Positions 12,701 to 21,784 are shown, counted from the first letter of the stretch. The stretch is 64,000 bases of DNA from Hyalella azteca (GCF_000764305.2 NW_025946691.1:1-64000), one strand, 5' to 3'. Notes: generated from the letters alone by a model not told the origin. A program made the numbers and translations.

Positions 12701-13244
12701 ATAGTTGACTTCTTTAGCTCAGCTTAACATGATGATAGTTATCAATCACAACTATAATAAACCAATTACCTTTGTTGGAAATAAAACTAAGTTGCCGACT
12801 TCGTAGGATTGGTATTCCTGCTGAGATCCTATACTGGAGAACTATTTCAGTGCAAACCACCAGGCGAAGGCAGGGTAGTTTGGTTATGCATGAATATAAT
12901 TATAATTGCCTTGCAATATGAATGATATTATGTTAACTTACTCCTTTTTGGGCTCAGATGGAAGAGTTCTTCGCTGCGAACCCCGAGGCGGGAGAGGGGT
13001 AGTTAGGTTATACATAAATATAATCATCATGCCCTTGCAATAGGAAAAATATTATGGTAACGGCACTTCTGTTTGGGCTCAGATGGAAGAATTCTTCGCT
13101 GCGAACCCCGAGGCTGGGGCGGGAGAGCAGTACCGGCAGCAGGCGCTGGAGACCGTCCAGACCAACATCAGATGGGTGGCCGCCAACGCTCAGCAGATCG
13201 ACGACTGGCTTACCGCACATGCTCCTAAACCTGCTGCTCTCTGA
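584..13244 (+). CDS. M1 zinc aminopeptidase (aminopeptidase N-like), 5'-partial, 13 exons, possibly damaged
   Basis: Spliced gene whose visible exons encode the catalytic and C-terminal domains of a gluzincin (M1) aminopeptidase, which removes N-terminal residues from peptides, usually as a membrane-anchored ectoenzyme. Seen directly: a GAMEN-like exopeptidase motif (here GATEHWG), [10 protein letters not shown] (zinc ligands and catalytic Glu), NEGFASY exactly 18 residues after the second His (third zinc ligand), the [12 protein letters not shown] segment with the transition-state Tyr, and an ERAP1_C-like helical C-terminus. Exons join in phase from 4991 to the stop at 13242-13244. The N-terminal domain and any signal anchor are left of the window. 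Two defects: the exon ending at 2520 has lost its GT donor, and the exon for the [12 protein letters not shown] region is duplicated and broken, with about 30 residues after it not found. It may be a pseudogene, a recent paralogue, or an assembly error. Family call is firm; functionality is uncertain. Confidence 0.88.
816..1019 (-). mobile_element. tRNA-derived SINE-like element, copy 1
   Basis: On the minus strand the head reads GTGGACCAGTGGTTAAAG (A-box-like) and, about 45 bp on, GCGGGTTCGATCCCAGC (a good B box), followed by a tail with GAATCGGC and GCCGGGCGG. This is a Pol III promoter layout, but the fold is too degenerate for a functional tRNA. A related copy lies at 31561-31715. Confidence 0.6.
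1887..1984 (+). CDS. aminopeptidase exon: third zinc ligand
   Basis: Reads [20 protein letters not shown] and then [13 protein letters not shown]. The acceptor AG is at 1885-1886 and the donor GTAAGC at 1985. Incoming phase 1 completes the split Val codon of the previous exon; outgoing phase is 0. The Glu of NEGFASY is the third zinc ligand, 18 residues after HELAH once the two exons are joined. Confidence 0.92.
2386..2520 (+). CDS. aminopeptidase exon with catalytic-Tyr segment; donor site lost
   Basis: Acceptor TTTCCAG ends at 2385. The exon reads [20 protein letters not shown] and runs to [11 protein letters not shown], where the family continues with GSSVLRML (next exon). The Tyr of SYDK corresponds to the transition-state Tyr of M1 enzymes. 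At the expected boundary the sequence is GACAAAATGACT, whereas later tandem copies read GACAAGGTAATG or GACAAGGTAAGG: three bases (GGT) are missing and with them the splice donor. Using copy 2 (donor at 2577) throws the frame and meets a stop. Confidence 0.85.
2473..2806 (+). repeat. tandem array of an exon 3' end plus splice donor, about 6 copies
   Basis: About six copies of a 48-62 bp unit (CTCCTGACCAGATCACC to CTACGACAAGGTAAGGAC) that begins in aminopeptidase exon 2386-2520 and continues over the donor into the intron. Copies ending near 2576, 2683, 2742 and 2801 keep an intact AAG|GTA(A/A)(T/G)G donor. The first (exonic) and third copies do not. Confidence 0.9.
2878..3166 (+). repeat. acceptor-side minisatellite (about 29-35 bp unit)
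   Basis: Repeats of CATGTCRTGTTGTCCATGGCTGACYTYAA leading into exon 3157. The final copy reads TGTTGTCCAG|GGCT, the real acceptor plus first exon bases, and an earlier copy near 3068-3080 also reads TTGTCCAGGGCTGACTT. The unit therefore straddles the splice acceptor. Confidence 0.8.
3157..3312 (+). CDS. aminopeptidase exon after the catalytic Tyr
   Basis: Phase 0-0 exon of 52 codons, [20 protein letters not shown] then [20 protein letters not shown] and [12 protein letters not shown], between TTGTCCAG and the donor GTGAGCC at 3313. [13 protein letters not shown] and the following helix are standard for the M1 catalytic-domain end. Just downstream, CCCGGTGCCTTAA is repeated several times, loosely resembling the exon end TTCCGGTGTTCAA. 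Confidence 0.93.
3580..3772. repeat. tandem duplication, 2 x about 93 bp
   Basis: Two nearly identical copies starting AATTGTTTATTAGCACCGAC and ending AGGAATAAAATAATTAAA, inside an aminopeptidase intron. No coding potential seen. Confidence 0.9.
4037..4400. repeat. 18-bp minisatellite (GCCGCTACATGTACTTAA), about 20 copies
   Basis: Run of 18-bp units, so every frame without a stop stays open and gives low-complexity translations such as [11 protein letters not shown]. It is intronic and not a gene. Confidence 0.95.
4503..4694 (+). pseudogene. duplicated, broken aminopeptidase exon ([11 protein letters not shown])
   Basis: Two copies of CCCAG|GACGGTGACGTRGGTGAGATCATGAGCACGTG, the exonic part being 4503-4534 and 4659-4694. 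They translate to [11 protein letters not shown](T), fitting the family segment that follows exon 3157-3312 in phase 0. The first copy stops at CACGTG and the second at GTGGACG, then runs into unrelated AT-rich sequence without a donor. The expected continuation (QMGYP... to the next beta domain) is not found before 4990. I infer an internal deletion or misassembly. Confidence 0.7.
4822..4980. repeat. ACAACTATTACCTAT short tandem repeat
   Basis: Irregular repeats of (C/T)ACCTATRTACAACTATTA just upstream of exon 4991. Intronic. Confidence 0.85.
4991..5100 (+). CDS. aminopeptidase exon, start of C-terminal region
   Basis: Acceptor CCGTGTCCAG ends at 4990 and donor GTGAGC starts at 5101. In frame it reads [20 protein letters not shown] then [16 protein letters not shown] and ends in phase 1. 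It matches the M1 segment in which a short beta domain leads into the ERAP1_C-like region (Y-W-VPL pattern). Its 3' end seeds the large 43-bp array. Confidence 0.88.
5078..5872. repeat. 43-bp donor-spanning minisatellite, 17 copies
   Basis: The unit is exon bases GCTGTACAAGACCAACGACT plus CTG, then donor GTGAGC and intron bases TGACGGCGACTCTG. GTACAAGACC occurs at about 5081 (in the exon) and then every 43 bp from about 5142 to 5787, 17 times. Copies are almost identical, so expansion is recent. Each carries a perfect CTG|GTGAGC donor. Long minus-strand frames across it are artefacts of repetition. Confidence 0.97.
6215..6336 (+). CDS. aminopeptidase exon ([12 protein letters not shown])
   Basis: Acceptor ACAG ends at 6214, donor GTATGT at 6337; incoming phase 1, outgoing 0. 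It reads [20 protein letters not shown] then [20 protein letters not shown] and [13 protein letters not shown] is the hallmark start of the M1 C-terminal helical domain. Confidence 0.94.
6324..6512. repeat. donor-spanning tandem copies of an exon end, 2-3 units
   Basis: The exon end and donor GCATAGACAAG|GTATGTATTCTGCA and following intron recur at about 6395 as GCATCGACAAGGTAGGTGTTCTGCA; a third, partial unit repeats only the intron part (TTATTTATCTATTTTCG to CAATAGCACTAAA). Confidence 0.85.
6812..7562. repeat. degenerate TTATTCGTT(C/A)GCCG minisatellite
   Basis: About 750 bp of variable 12-28 bp units built from ATTCGTT, GCCGTT and AATTATT, ending just before exon 7581. Intronic. Confidence 0.92.
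7581..7729 (+). CDS. aminopeptidase exon ([15 protein letters not shown])
   Basis: Acceptor GTGCCCCCAG ends at 7580, donor GTCACT at 7730. It reads [20 protein letters not shown] then [20 protein letters not shown] and [10 protein letters not shown] (last codon split, phase 2). DRS-L-DDA..LA, L..Y and W.TA match the ERAP1_C family. Confidence 0.93.
7961..8332. mobile_element. piggyBac-like MITE, copy 1
   Basis: A 372-bp non-coding element bounded by TTAA on both sides, with terminal inverted repeats CACGTTGACTACGA and TCGTAGTCAACGTG. TTAA target duplication with short inverted termini is the known signature of piggyBac transposons. A second copy lies at 24381-24762. Confidence 0.85.
8864..8996 (+). 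CDS. aminopeptidase exon ([14 protein letters not shown])
   Basis: Acceptor GCTCAG ends at 8863, donor GTAACT at 8997; incoming phase 2, outgoing 0. It reads [20 protein letters not shown] then [20 protein letters not shown] and TKRQ. It continues the helical C-terminal domain. Its 3' end seeds a 35-bp array. Confidence 0.92.
8964..9096. repeat. 35-bp donor-spanning array, 4 copies
   Basis: AACTATCCTCTGCCTCTCTC plus CACCARACGRCAGGT starts at 8964, 8999, 9034 and 9069, the first inside the exon. Copies two and three keep CAG|GTAACT. The same sequence also appears at 1-34. Confidence 0.95.
9100..9275. repeat. 30-bp minisatellite GATGATGGCCACGAGTTCTC
   Basis: About six units of GATGATGGCCACGAGTTCTC plus CATTGTT in the short intron before exon 9302. 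Two or three units of the same family lie at 160-215. Confidence 0.93.
9302..9447 (+). CDS. aminopeptidase exon ([15 protein letters not shown])
   Basis: Acceptor GATGGCAG ends at 9301, donor GTGAGA at 9448; phase 0 in, 2 out. It reads [20 protein letters not shown] then [20 protein letters not shown] and SQDVATLSN. This matches the M1 region Y..G...G....W..V......T....EK..LL..LA. Confidence 0.93.
9430..9860. repeat. about 81-bp donor-spanning array, 4 units plus a longer exon-end copy
   Basis: Units start GACGCTTTCCAAGTGAGAAC at about 9517, 9598 and 9678 after the exonic original. A fifth copy near 9789-9836 carries more exon (CTACGGCCTCGCAAACTCGC, then AGAACACGCTTTCCAAGTGAG), showing that the array was built from exon 9302-9447. 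Confidence 0.93.
9905..10614. other. intron, no feature seen
   Basis: AT-rich intronic sequence between the 81-bp array and the acceptor-side repeats of exon 10857. I found no exon, RNA or element. Confidence 0.6.
10625..10870. repeat. 73-bp acceptor-spanning array, 3-4 copies
   Basis: Units carry polypyrimidine-poor intron, then CTCAG|TTTCATCAC, with the CAG ending at 10710, 10783 and 10856 (the real acceptor). A fourth, older unit begins near 10625. The first bases of the exon are repeated as intronic TTTCATCACGATTACATCCT against exonic TTTCATCACAATGGCACAAG. Confidence 0.9.
10857..10970 (+). CDS. aminopeptidase exon ([13 protein letters not shown])
   Basis: The acceptor at 10854-10856 was chosen because it gives phase 2 and an open frame: [20 protein letters not shown] then [18 protein letters not shown]. 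Using the later CACAAG would create a stop. Donor GTCAGA is at 10971; phase 2 out. R.QD...V......NP.G.DL.WD..R is standard for the family. Confidence 0.92.
10965..11262. repeat. TTCAGTTATATA / AGAGGCTCTATAATATTC repeats after a donor
   Basis: The donor region GTCAGAGGCCCTGTAAATTC is followed by repeats of TTCAGAGGCTCTATAATATT and CTTCAGTTATATA. Each unit resembles the donor neighbourhood, but the exonic part is not clearly included, so the link to the junction is weaker here. Confidence 0.8.
11263..12240. other. intron, no feature seen
   Basis: AT-rich intronic sequence with short chance open frames only. No conserved exon or element recognised. Confidence 0.6.
12241..12349 (+). CDS. aminopeptidase exon ([15 protein letters not shown])
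   Basis: Acceptor GCCCCACAG ends at 12240, donor GTTCTT at 12350; phase 2 in, 0 out. It reads [20 protein letters not shown] then [27 protein letters not shown]...F.T...L.E fits the C-terminal domain. Confidence 0.92.
12841..13118. repeat. 126-bp acceptor-spanning duplication including the last exon's start
   Basis: The intron end GGGCTCAG and exon start ATGGAAGARTTCTTCGCTGC appear at 12958 and again, as the real exon, at 13083, in units about 125 bp apart. A third, older partial copy precedes them from 12841. The first copy stays open only to a TAG at 13000-13002. Confidence 0.9.
13083..13244 (+). CDS. aminopeptidase last exon
   Basis: Acceptor TTTGGGCTCAG ends at 13082; phase 0. It reads [20 protein letters not shown] then [20 protein letters not shown] and [13 protein letters not shown], stop TGA at 13242-13244. 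EEFF..NPEAG......Q.LE.V..N..W is the canonical C-terminal motif of M1 aminopeptidases. Confidence 0.95.
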   Translation: MEEFFAANPEAGAGEQYRQQALETVQTNIRWVAANAQQIDDWLTAHAPKPAAL

Positions 13245-13682
13245 TTGGCTCCTGCCATCGTCTGCTGTCCAGTGATTGGTTCTTACCATCTTCTGCTGTC
13301 CTGTGATTGGTTCCTACCATCGTCTGCTGTCCAGTGATTGGCTCCTGCCGTCGTCTGCTGTCCTGTGATTTGTTCTTACCATCGTCTGCTGCTCTGTGAT
13401 TGGTTCCTACCATCGTCTGCTGTCTTGTGATTGGTCCCTATCATCGTCTGCTGTCCAGTGATTGGTCCCTATCATCGTCTGCTGTCCAGTGATTGGTTCC
13501 TATCATCGTCTGCTGTCCAGTGATTGGTACCTAATCGTCTGCTGTCCAGTGATTGGTTCCTACCATCGTCTGCTGCCCAGTGATTGGTTCCTACCATCGT
13601 CTGCTGCCCAGTGATTGGTTCCTACCGTCGTCTGCTGCCCAGTGATTGGTTCCTACCATCGTCTGCTGCCCAGTGATTCCTG
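13226..13682. repeat. stop-codon-spanning minisatellite in the 3' UTR, about 13 copies
   Basis: Units of about 31-36 bp (GTGATTGGTTCCTACCATCG plus TCTGCTGYCCA) start from the coding end CTGCTGCTCTCTGATTGGCT, so the repeat was seeded across the stop codon of the aminopeptidase. Confidence 0.93.
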
Positions 13683-16600
13683 CTTCGGACTACAGAAGTA
13701 GGAACAAATTTATATCAACAATTATTTGTCATTTCAGTATTGGGATTCGGACTGACTCTTTGGTATACAATTTTGACGGGAAGTATAGAGTATCCTCGTT
13801 GACAATTCTTGTTTAAAGGTGCAATCTAATGGAAAAATTACATTTGTATTGAAATTTGTTTTCCTTCTCCTAAGTGTTGGGCATCATTGCATGTGCATGA
13901 CGTAACAACTAATCTCTAGTTCCATTAATGATATGATTGTTATTCTGAGGTTTATTAAAGATTGTTATTGATTAGTTTGTTAGCAATAGACTCTGCTTAT
14001 GGAGAAACGCTACTGAATTTTAGATTCCAAGTTAAGGTTTACAGGATTATTCCTATAACTATCGGTACTCATGTTACTCGGTAAAACTGCTCTTTTGGGG
14101 ATAATGCTCGCTTATTCAAAGCTCATCGTGTTTATCGCGCTTGCATTGAAGCCATAACTATTGATGTTACAATTAAAACGGTTAAACTGGCTCCATTGAC
14201 CGCTTTACCGCACACTGCACAGTGATTGTTTAGATATCCAATACTCGAAAAAATTAACGTACTTCCTTGAATTCCCGAAGCATTTTCAAAAAGCCTTATC
14301 AGTAACATTCTAAGGGCGATGTAGCAGTTTTGATCGATTCATTGTCTGAACATATTGCCTCGCAAGAGATTGTAGTGAGTATGGCTAACCATTATTGTGA
14401 GAATTTTTAGTGCACGTTTACGTTTCTAAAATAGAATTTTTAAGAGTGGGTTTCTTCTCAGTGAAACGTAAGAAAACATTTTAATTGCTGCAATAATATT
14501 CATGGTGAAATATTCCAACCGCCTGATATTACTTCTGCGCAGCAAATTATTTACGTGAAATTATTGTTATTTGATTACCTGCTCTTTTTTAGGCATTCTG
14601 AAATATAGATCATCATTGGATTCTTCCCTCGGGCATAAGTCCTCGAACATACAAATAAGATGTGGACATAGCACCGCACTGAACTAAGGACAGATTATAA
14701 CCCTGCCAAAATGACCACAAAAAAATGAAAGAAAACACCTTTAATGAGGCAAAATTATTAAACATTTTGAACAAAAATGAAACCCTCTATTCTTCAGTAT
14801 ATATTTTTCAAGAATAAAGTGTGTCGCAATAAAAATCTAAAGCAGTTTTCACTAATTACAGTATAAAACCATAAGGACATGAAGTATGAGAAAAAATTAA
14901 GAGAAAATCCATTCACATCAATTTGAAATTATTATGAAGTTTGATCATATCTAAAATATTCATCTCTCGTAACAAAATAAATCAAACGCAAAAATCAAAT
15001 ATCATACAACGAATGCCTGCCTAAACCTAACGTAACCCAAAATAAAATTGGTATTCATACATTTTTATATTCAACTCGAAAGTTCTCCCAAACCTAAAAA
15101 TTTATTCTTTTCAAAAAGTCATTTCAAATAGAAGTAGTATTCATAACTTTATAAATTCAACTTGAAAGTTCCCCCCAACCTTGGAATTTATTCACTGTAA
15201 AGTGATAAAAATCTGTTATAATTTCACAAATATCAGATCCCTAGTTTCTTGAAGCGAATTGGTATTCATAACCTTTTAATTTCAACGAGAAAGTTCTGCC
15301 AAACTTAGAAATTTATTTCTTTTAAAGCAGTAAAAATTCTGTTATAATTTCACGTTTATGTGGTCAGCCGTTTCTAAAATATAATTAGAATTCATAAGTT
15401 TTTAAATTTAACTTGAACATTCTTCCAAACCTAGAAATATATTCCCTTTGAGGCGATAAAAAGTCTGTTAAAATTTCGCAAGCATCAGATCAGTCGTTTC
15501 TTAAATCGAATTAGTATTCATAACTTTTTAAATCCAACTCGAAAGTTCTCCCAAACCAGGAAATTTGTTTTTTTTTTTTAGCGGCAAAAAGTCTGTTTTA
15601 ATTCCTCTAGTATCGGTTCTGTCGTTTCTAAAATTAGTAATAGTATTCATAACTTTTTAATTTCAATTCGAAAGTACTCCCAAACCTAGAAATTTAATCA
15701 CTTTAAAGCAGCCAAAAGTCTTATAATTTTTGAGTTTCAGTTCAGCTGTTATTAAAATAGAATTAGTATTCATAACTTTTTAAATTCTACTATAACCTTC
15801 TAATCACTGAACTAATTTAAAAGTGAATTTCACTCCTGCATGCAGCATTAAACAATCGTTTTGCCAATCTTTGCAGGTAAAACGTCAAAAAAACTCTTAA
15901 AATATCTCCCTAACTATTAACTATCATATCTAAAACGTTTTAAACTATTCAACCAAACACTTTTCTTCTTTTATCGACTTGGTGAGTTGTTCTGTGGTTG
16001 AACTAGTGTGAGATTGACCCATGGATGGAGCTTTTTGTTCGCATGTGACGTCACTGATCTCAGTGACGTCACGATCATTAACCAATCACCGAAGTGCGTT
16101 CAAACCAGTCAATCAATCCGTCATGAGAATGACGGGTTTGTTTACGTTTCTCGATCTCAGTGACGCAACAAGAAAGCTGAACTGAAAGTCGGAACTTCTC
16201 GTGGGTCAACCTTATGTAGTTCAATCATGAGTTGTTCCATGCATAATCGAGTGCATCCACCACCTCAGCGCAATCGTGCGCGTGCTGCTCGATTACTCAA
16301 TCCAGCACGAGTTTCTTGACTTGTGTAGGACGATGCAAGTGTTCTGTTTGAAGCGCGAATGCAGTGTCTGGATGAACATCTGTCTGTGTTCTTTCTTGCG
16401 CGTTGCGACAATTTCGTTTGTGTGCGTCTTGAGTAAGCTTCCGACAAGCAGCATAAATTTTAAACAAAATCCAAAAATTAATTCTAATACTTATCGCATT
16501 ATGGAATTCCGGTGTTTCCTTAAATTCAAAATTTTCATATTCAGGCAGAAAATGTGCATGCTTCGCGTCGCGCGCGTATTACGGTTGGAATCCACTGTCA

Positions 16601-16880
16601 CGATAAACAAGAATTTATGTTTAAATTTACGTTTTCATTGAATTTGTTCGGAACAGAAACAGAATTGATATCGGCTGCGGGAAGCTGCCTGTGTTAAAGT
16701 TACACTCAAGTGCAATTTGTTATAGTTGCTGTCGAGGCTTACCAGCGCTCACAGGAAGTACTTTGTACTAAAAAAGGTATAGGCCTTAGGTCCATTTCAT
16801 GTCGAGGAACGTAGTGAGGATGGCGTCTGTAACTCTTGTATTTGAAATGATGTTACAACTCAAAATTAGAAATTTTGTTA
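13683..16880. other. intergenic, no gene seen
   Basis: AT-rich sequence with loosely repeated phrases such as ATTCATAACTTTTTAAATT and AAAGTTCTCCCAAACCTAGA, recurring about every 120-140 bp between 15050 and 15790 (old tandem units). No exon with splice support was found. Confidence 0.6.
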
Positions 16881-16894
16881 CTGTAACGTTTTGT

Positions 16895-17112
16895 TGCAAC
16901 AACAACGTTTTTTATAACTGCAACGTTTTGTTACAACTGCAACGTTTTGTTACAACTGCAACGTTTTGTTACTATTGCAACGTTTTGTTACAACTGCAAC
17001 GTTTTGTTACAACTGCAACGTTTTATTACAACTGCAACGATTTGTTACAACTGCAACGTTTTGTTACAACTGCAACGTTTTATTACAACTGCAACGTTTT
17101 GTTACAACTAAG
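16895..17112. repeat. 19-bp minisatellite AACTGCAACGTTTTGTTAC
   Basis: About eleven 18-19 bp units of TGCAACGTTTTGTTACAAC. Intergenic; open frames across it are artefacts. Confidence 0.95.
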
Positions 17113-17119
17113 CAAGTAG

Positions 17120-18905
17120 CTATATAGCGGCCACCTCCAGAAATATGGAGAGGCGGAGGCCTAAACAACAGCTGCAAGACTCACCAAGAGGCTGAGCAAC
17201 AAGTTGCGGAGGCGCGAGCGGTGGCTGCCATTCAGGAGAACCCCAAGTATTTCTACCAATATGTCCAGTCAAAGTCATGGCGACACTTGGACCTCTGAAA
17301 AATAACGACGTCCGTATTGGAGACGACCAGGGCGTGTGCGAACTTCTAGAAGCACAGTTTGAAAAGTTATACAGCAACCCCCGATACTTTACGACCGCAG
17401 AACGAAATTGGAGTAATTCAAGAACTGCAAGGGGGCAGGTGCTGATGAACATGGACTTGAGTTTGAACACCTGATCTAAAGAGGAGTATCCAAGAATTAT
17501 CAACTTATTCGACTCCCGGGCCAGATGGAGGCCCTGCAGTGTTACTGAAAAAATGTGTCTGTGCACTCTGACTTTGCTCTGGAAAACATCATTGAGAGAA
17601 AGAAACGTCCTTTATAATTCCTAAAATTAGGGCTAATACCCCAATCTAGAAAGCACGTGCGAGAGACAAACCCGCAAAATTACAGGCCGGTTGTCGTGCA
17701 GGAGGAAGCTGACCTTTTCAACGGAAGACAACACGGTTTTAGACGAAATCACTCCTGTTTGTCTCAGTTACTAGAGCATCACTACCAAATCCTGGCCATG
17801 CTGGAGGAGAGGGCCGGGGTTCGTGGTGTATTTAGACTATGCGAAAGCGTTTGAAAAGTTGACCATGCAGTGCTCTTCGGAAAATTAAGACTACTAAAGG
17901 TCGGAGGTGAATTGCAGGCATGGATCTACGACTTCCTAACTGAAGACTGCAAGCTATCGTTGTAGGAGGCTCGAGATCGAGCGAGGTTAGGGTGTTGAGT
18001 GGAGTAGCACAGGTAACGGTACTCGGCCCTATGATCTTCCTCATCCACATCGCAGACATAGATGTGGCGGTGTATCACGCCTCTGCGTCGTCATTCGCGG
18101 ACGACACCAGGATACTAATGACCATCACGCACAGGAGGGACTGCGAGAGGTTGAAAGAAGACCTCTGCAATATATGACTGGGCCTAAACGTACAATATGC
18201 AGTTCAACGGGACTAAGTGTGAGGTTCTAAGAAAAAGAGGTAGCGGAAGAGCTGGTATGGAGCACCGCTACCTCACACTTGACAGCTCGGAAACAGAAGA
18301 GAAGCGACTCGTTCATGATCTAGGCCGGAGTGCTGATGGATACGCAGGTCAATTTTGATGCTCATATTGCGACAATAACCGCCGGCGGCACTTGGGGTGG
18401 ATCTGGCGAACGTTCAAAACAAGAGTAGCAGAACCGATGATCACACTCTTCAGAGCCCTTGTGATACCTCTCCTTGAATACTGCTGCCAGCTCTACTCTG
18501 TTCACGCTCGGCGCAGTGCGGCAACTGGAAGGGATCCAGCTAGCGAACCTTTTCTTCCAGGATCATATGTTGGAGCGACTGGGTCTGTACTCACTGCAAA
18601 GGAGACGGGAGAGGTTTGTCATTCTGTAAACATAGAAAATAATAACCGGAATGACACCAACCTTTGAAAACGAGACCTTCAGGATTGAAACATATCATAA
18701 CGAGAGAAGGGGGAGACTGCAAGGCTCCCCCACGAAGTAACTGATCCGCGGTCAGATTTCAATCCCTGCGGAAAGAATCTCTTTCCATGGCAGGGCCGAG
18801 GCTGTTTAACGTCCTACCAAAGGATCTAATAGAGATAGAGTTCACTCTGGAGACCTTCATGAGAAGACTGGACTTGTTTCTGGGCACAATCCCTGATTGA
18901 CCTCC
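17120..18905 (+). mobile_element. degenerate LINE (non-LTR retrotransposon), reverse transcriptase remnants
   Basis: In shifting frames the + strand gives a linker (ENPKYFYQYVQSKSW), HGFRRNHSCLSQLLEHHYQI, VVYLDYAKAFEKVDHAVLFG (first catalytic Asp motif), VLGPMIFLIHIADID, SSFADDTRI (the DD catalytic motif), a thumb-like segment (LFRALVIPLLEYCCQLYS) and a C-terminus like FNVLPKDL and RRLDLFLGTIPD. This order is that of a CR1/Jockey-type non-LTR reverse transcriptase. Several frameshifts and stops make it a fossil. The endonuclease domain was not found. Confidence 0.88.
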
Positions 18906-21690
18906 CCTGCACCACTATCAGCGGTGACAAGCAAACAACAGCATCGTGCATCAGCTGGCTCAAATGATAGGCGGCGATCCATCGTTGCCTGGGACTACTA
19001 CATCCGAAACAGATACTAAAGATACTAAGGATTTAGCTATCGGCCGCTTATGATGTTAGAGTACAGCTTATATTTTTCGTTCTTCTTGGTCTGAGAAGCT
19101 ATTTTTCCATTTGATTTAGTTGCGTGTGAAAATTTCAGAATACTTTAACAAATACGCTTCCTCTATCTTCTCAATAATATAAACAGCGTACGAACAATCG
19201 AAGTACGGTTTACAAGCGAACTTTAGTTACATCGCGGGATTGAGATCTCCCATTAGCACGCGGAATCCAGAGCATCAATGTCTCTCCTCTTCTAATGTAC
19301 TTGGGTATTCAGTTTTTGCACGATTCTTCCCTGTAATACAATGTTTATTAAACTTATAAAGTATTTTTGTAATGGTGTGAAATTACATATAATGGCTCTT
19401 TGGTTATATATAACATCAGGCAATAGGTATTCAAAATTCTGCTCTTTGCAAAGCTCGGAAAAAGAATGTGCTTATAGTAGAACTGTCTTAATGAACAGAT
19501 CGGATCATCGGAGCACATTCGACTGGCAATGGTTCTGTGGAATTTTATTTTGTTATTGGTATTTAATTTATATTACGTTAACATATATTATTGTATTTCA
19601 ATAAATCTTTAGCTTCCATGCAGTTCTTTCCACTGAATTTATATTTCTTTCATTGAATTTAACTTATATATAGTCGAACTTAGAAACTCGAAGCGGTCTG
19701 CGGCGCCATCAGTCACTAGTGTCAGCGGGCTGCTGCTGCAGCTGGCCTCTGGTGAGCAGGGAGTGCAGGACCTTGAATGCCGCGACTCCTGTCGTTGGGT
19801 TACACCTAAACTCTGCTGACTGCTGTCAGTGTTCTGCCGCACGCGTAGTGAGGTTGCTGTGCTCTGTCGCTCTCTTAGTGAACTGGGAGTGTTTGTCAAA
19901 GTGAACTGGGAGTGTTTGTCATGTTCCTTGAGTTGCTGGATATGCTGAGGCTTACTAGAACCCTTAGGAAATTGAATGCCGGCTGAGTGATGTGAAATGA
20001 TCTTTTGATGCTACTAATTGCGGTTGTCTGCTCTCAGCTCGTAGGTTCAACCTGCGGGTTCCCGGACTCAGCGCTCATCGAAGTTAGCGGTTTGTGCCGC
20101 CTTCATCAGCAACAGTGATCCGTTATCACAATTGATCTGTTGCTCGCAGCTAACAATGATCAATTAATTAATTATCAATGATCAATCAATTAATACTACA
20201 AATGAATATGTTTGTAACTTTCCACGTTGTTAATGTCCTCGTTTGAACCACGTTTAAAAACCCTATTTTAAATTCAAGTCCGCTTTGAAATTTCGTTCTG
20301 ATATGCCCGATGTTGTTTCAAACGTATTTTCATCATTTCAGATTTGAGTTTTTCATGATATGAAGTGAAAATTAAATATGTATTGTTAGGTACCACCGTA
20401 CCGGTATAATCTTTATAATTATAGCATGTCGCGGTTGTTTCCACCACTCAACGCACCGATGATGATCTGAAATATTTGCGTTTCGTCCCGGAGCATTAAT
20501 CACGTCTTCAGCTCGGTACGTCGATTATAAACATTTCATCCTTCACTTGGTACTCAGCAATATTGCCTTTGTTTCCATTCCCTTCAATGATCTATTATTT
20601 TATTGACATTTTTCATTTTATCCGTTGGAATTATTCATTCCTGACAATGTTGTCATCGTTCTATGTAGTTATTAATTGTCCCATCCACTTTTCGTATTTT
20701 ACTTGCGGCTGTCGTGTGCAATGGATTTAAATCGATGTCATCGACCTCCTCGATGACAAAAATATTCGAGATTTTTTTTTACGAAATCTCTAATCATTGC
20801 GAGCCCTGCGGCCGTCGTAAATTCAAGCTCCGCTTGCGTGGTTTCTGTTCACTCGAAACGTTCGCTGACTCAGATATAAAATTTCCAACGTGTCATCATT
20901 TTTCCAAGTAGGTATCTGACACAATGTGGCAAGCGGTGGATGTGTTACTTTCGCCTTATCCTTAGTATGATAGATATAACTGTCACATATACTGCCAAAA
21001 TATCTTCCCTCAGAAACATGTACACGAATTGATGCTCCGCACAGCCATCAAGCTCTTATAACGCTGCAGAGATCCCGAACAAAACTACATTCTATCGCTG
21101 ATATATTGAACTACAACTTGCGACATTTACATGATTTTCTGTAGAGTGCAGCTCTAGTCACGAGCATATCCTGTACACAAAAATTCGAGAATATGATATT
21201 ATACAGTTAGTCTTGTAACGAATTACGTACTACGGCTTCCAGCCAACGCCATCCCAACCCCGGTCGGTGATTACTCATGCTGCAGCGTCAGCTCGCTGAA
21301 GCAACTTCCGCTTAATTCTTTTCTGGCTGTATTCATTCTTTGTTGTTGTATGACATGTGGAACTTGCTCATTGCATGATAAATATTCTTTTTATTTGTCG
21401 CAGCACTTGTGCTAGACTGAGAGAAACGGTTATGATGCCTGGCGAAGCGACAATACACTTTTTGTAAAAGTTTATTATATTAGTCAAACTGCCATGAGAT
21501 GAAAGAAATCGTAATGTTTCCATCATGAAAAGAAAGTGATGTACAACAGCCGAACTTCGGACCAATTTTGCCCTACAGTAGGAAGAGTTAATGCAAAAAG
21601 TTAGGCATACAAATAAACGCGTGACACTTAAACGAATTATTCTATTTTCTTGACACAATGCCCAAACAACTGCTTTTGTTGCCAGTGTTA
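18906..21690. other. intergenic, no gene seen
   Basis: No conserved exon or classifiable element recognised. Slightly GC-richer patches near 19690-19920 and 20790-20880 give short frames without family resemblance or splice support. Confidence 0.5.
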
Positions 21691-21784
21691 CTCAGATTTT
21701 ATGCATTGAAAAATGTGATGAGAACCTTTATTTTCATTCGGTTTGCTGACACATCACATGTAAGACATCGTCCACGTGATTTCA

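Noticed and set aside
16276..16641. Plus-strand 121-codon frame before the LINE
   Set aside because: Composition falls off into AT-rich sequence and the residues show no family pattern; no splice context.
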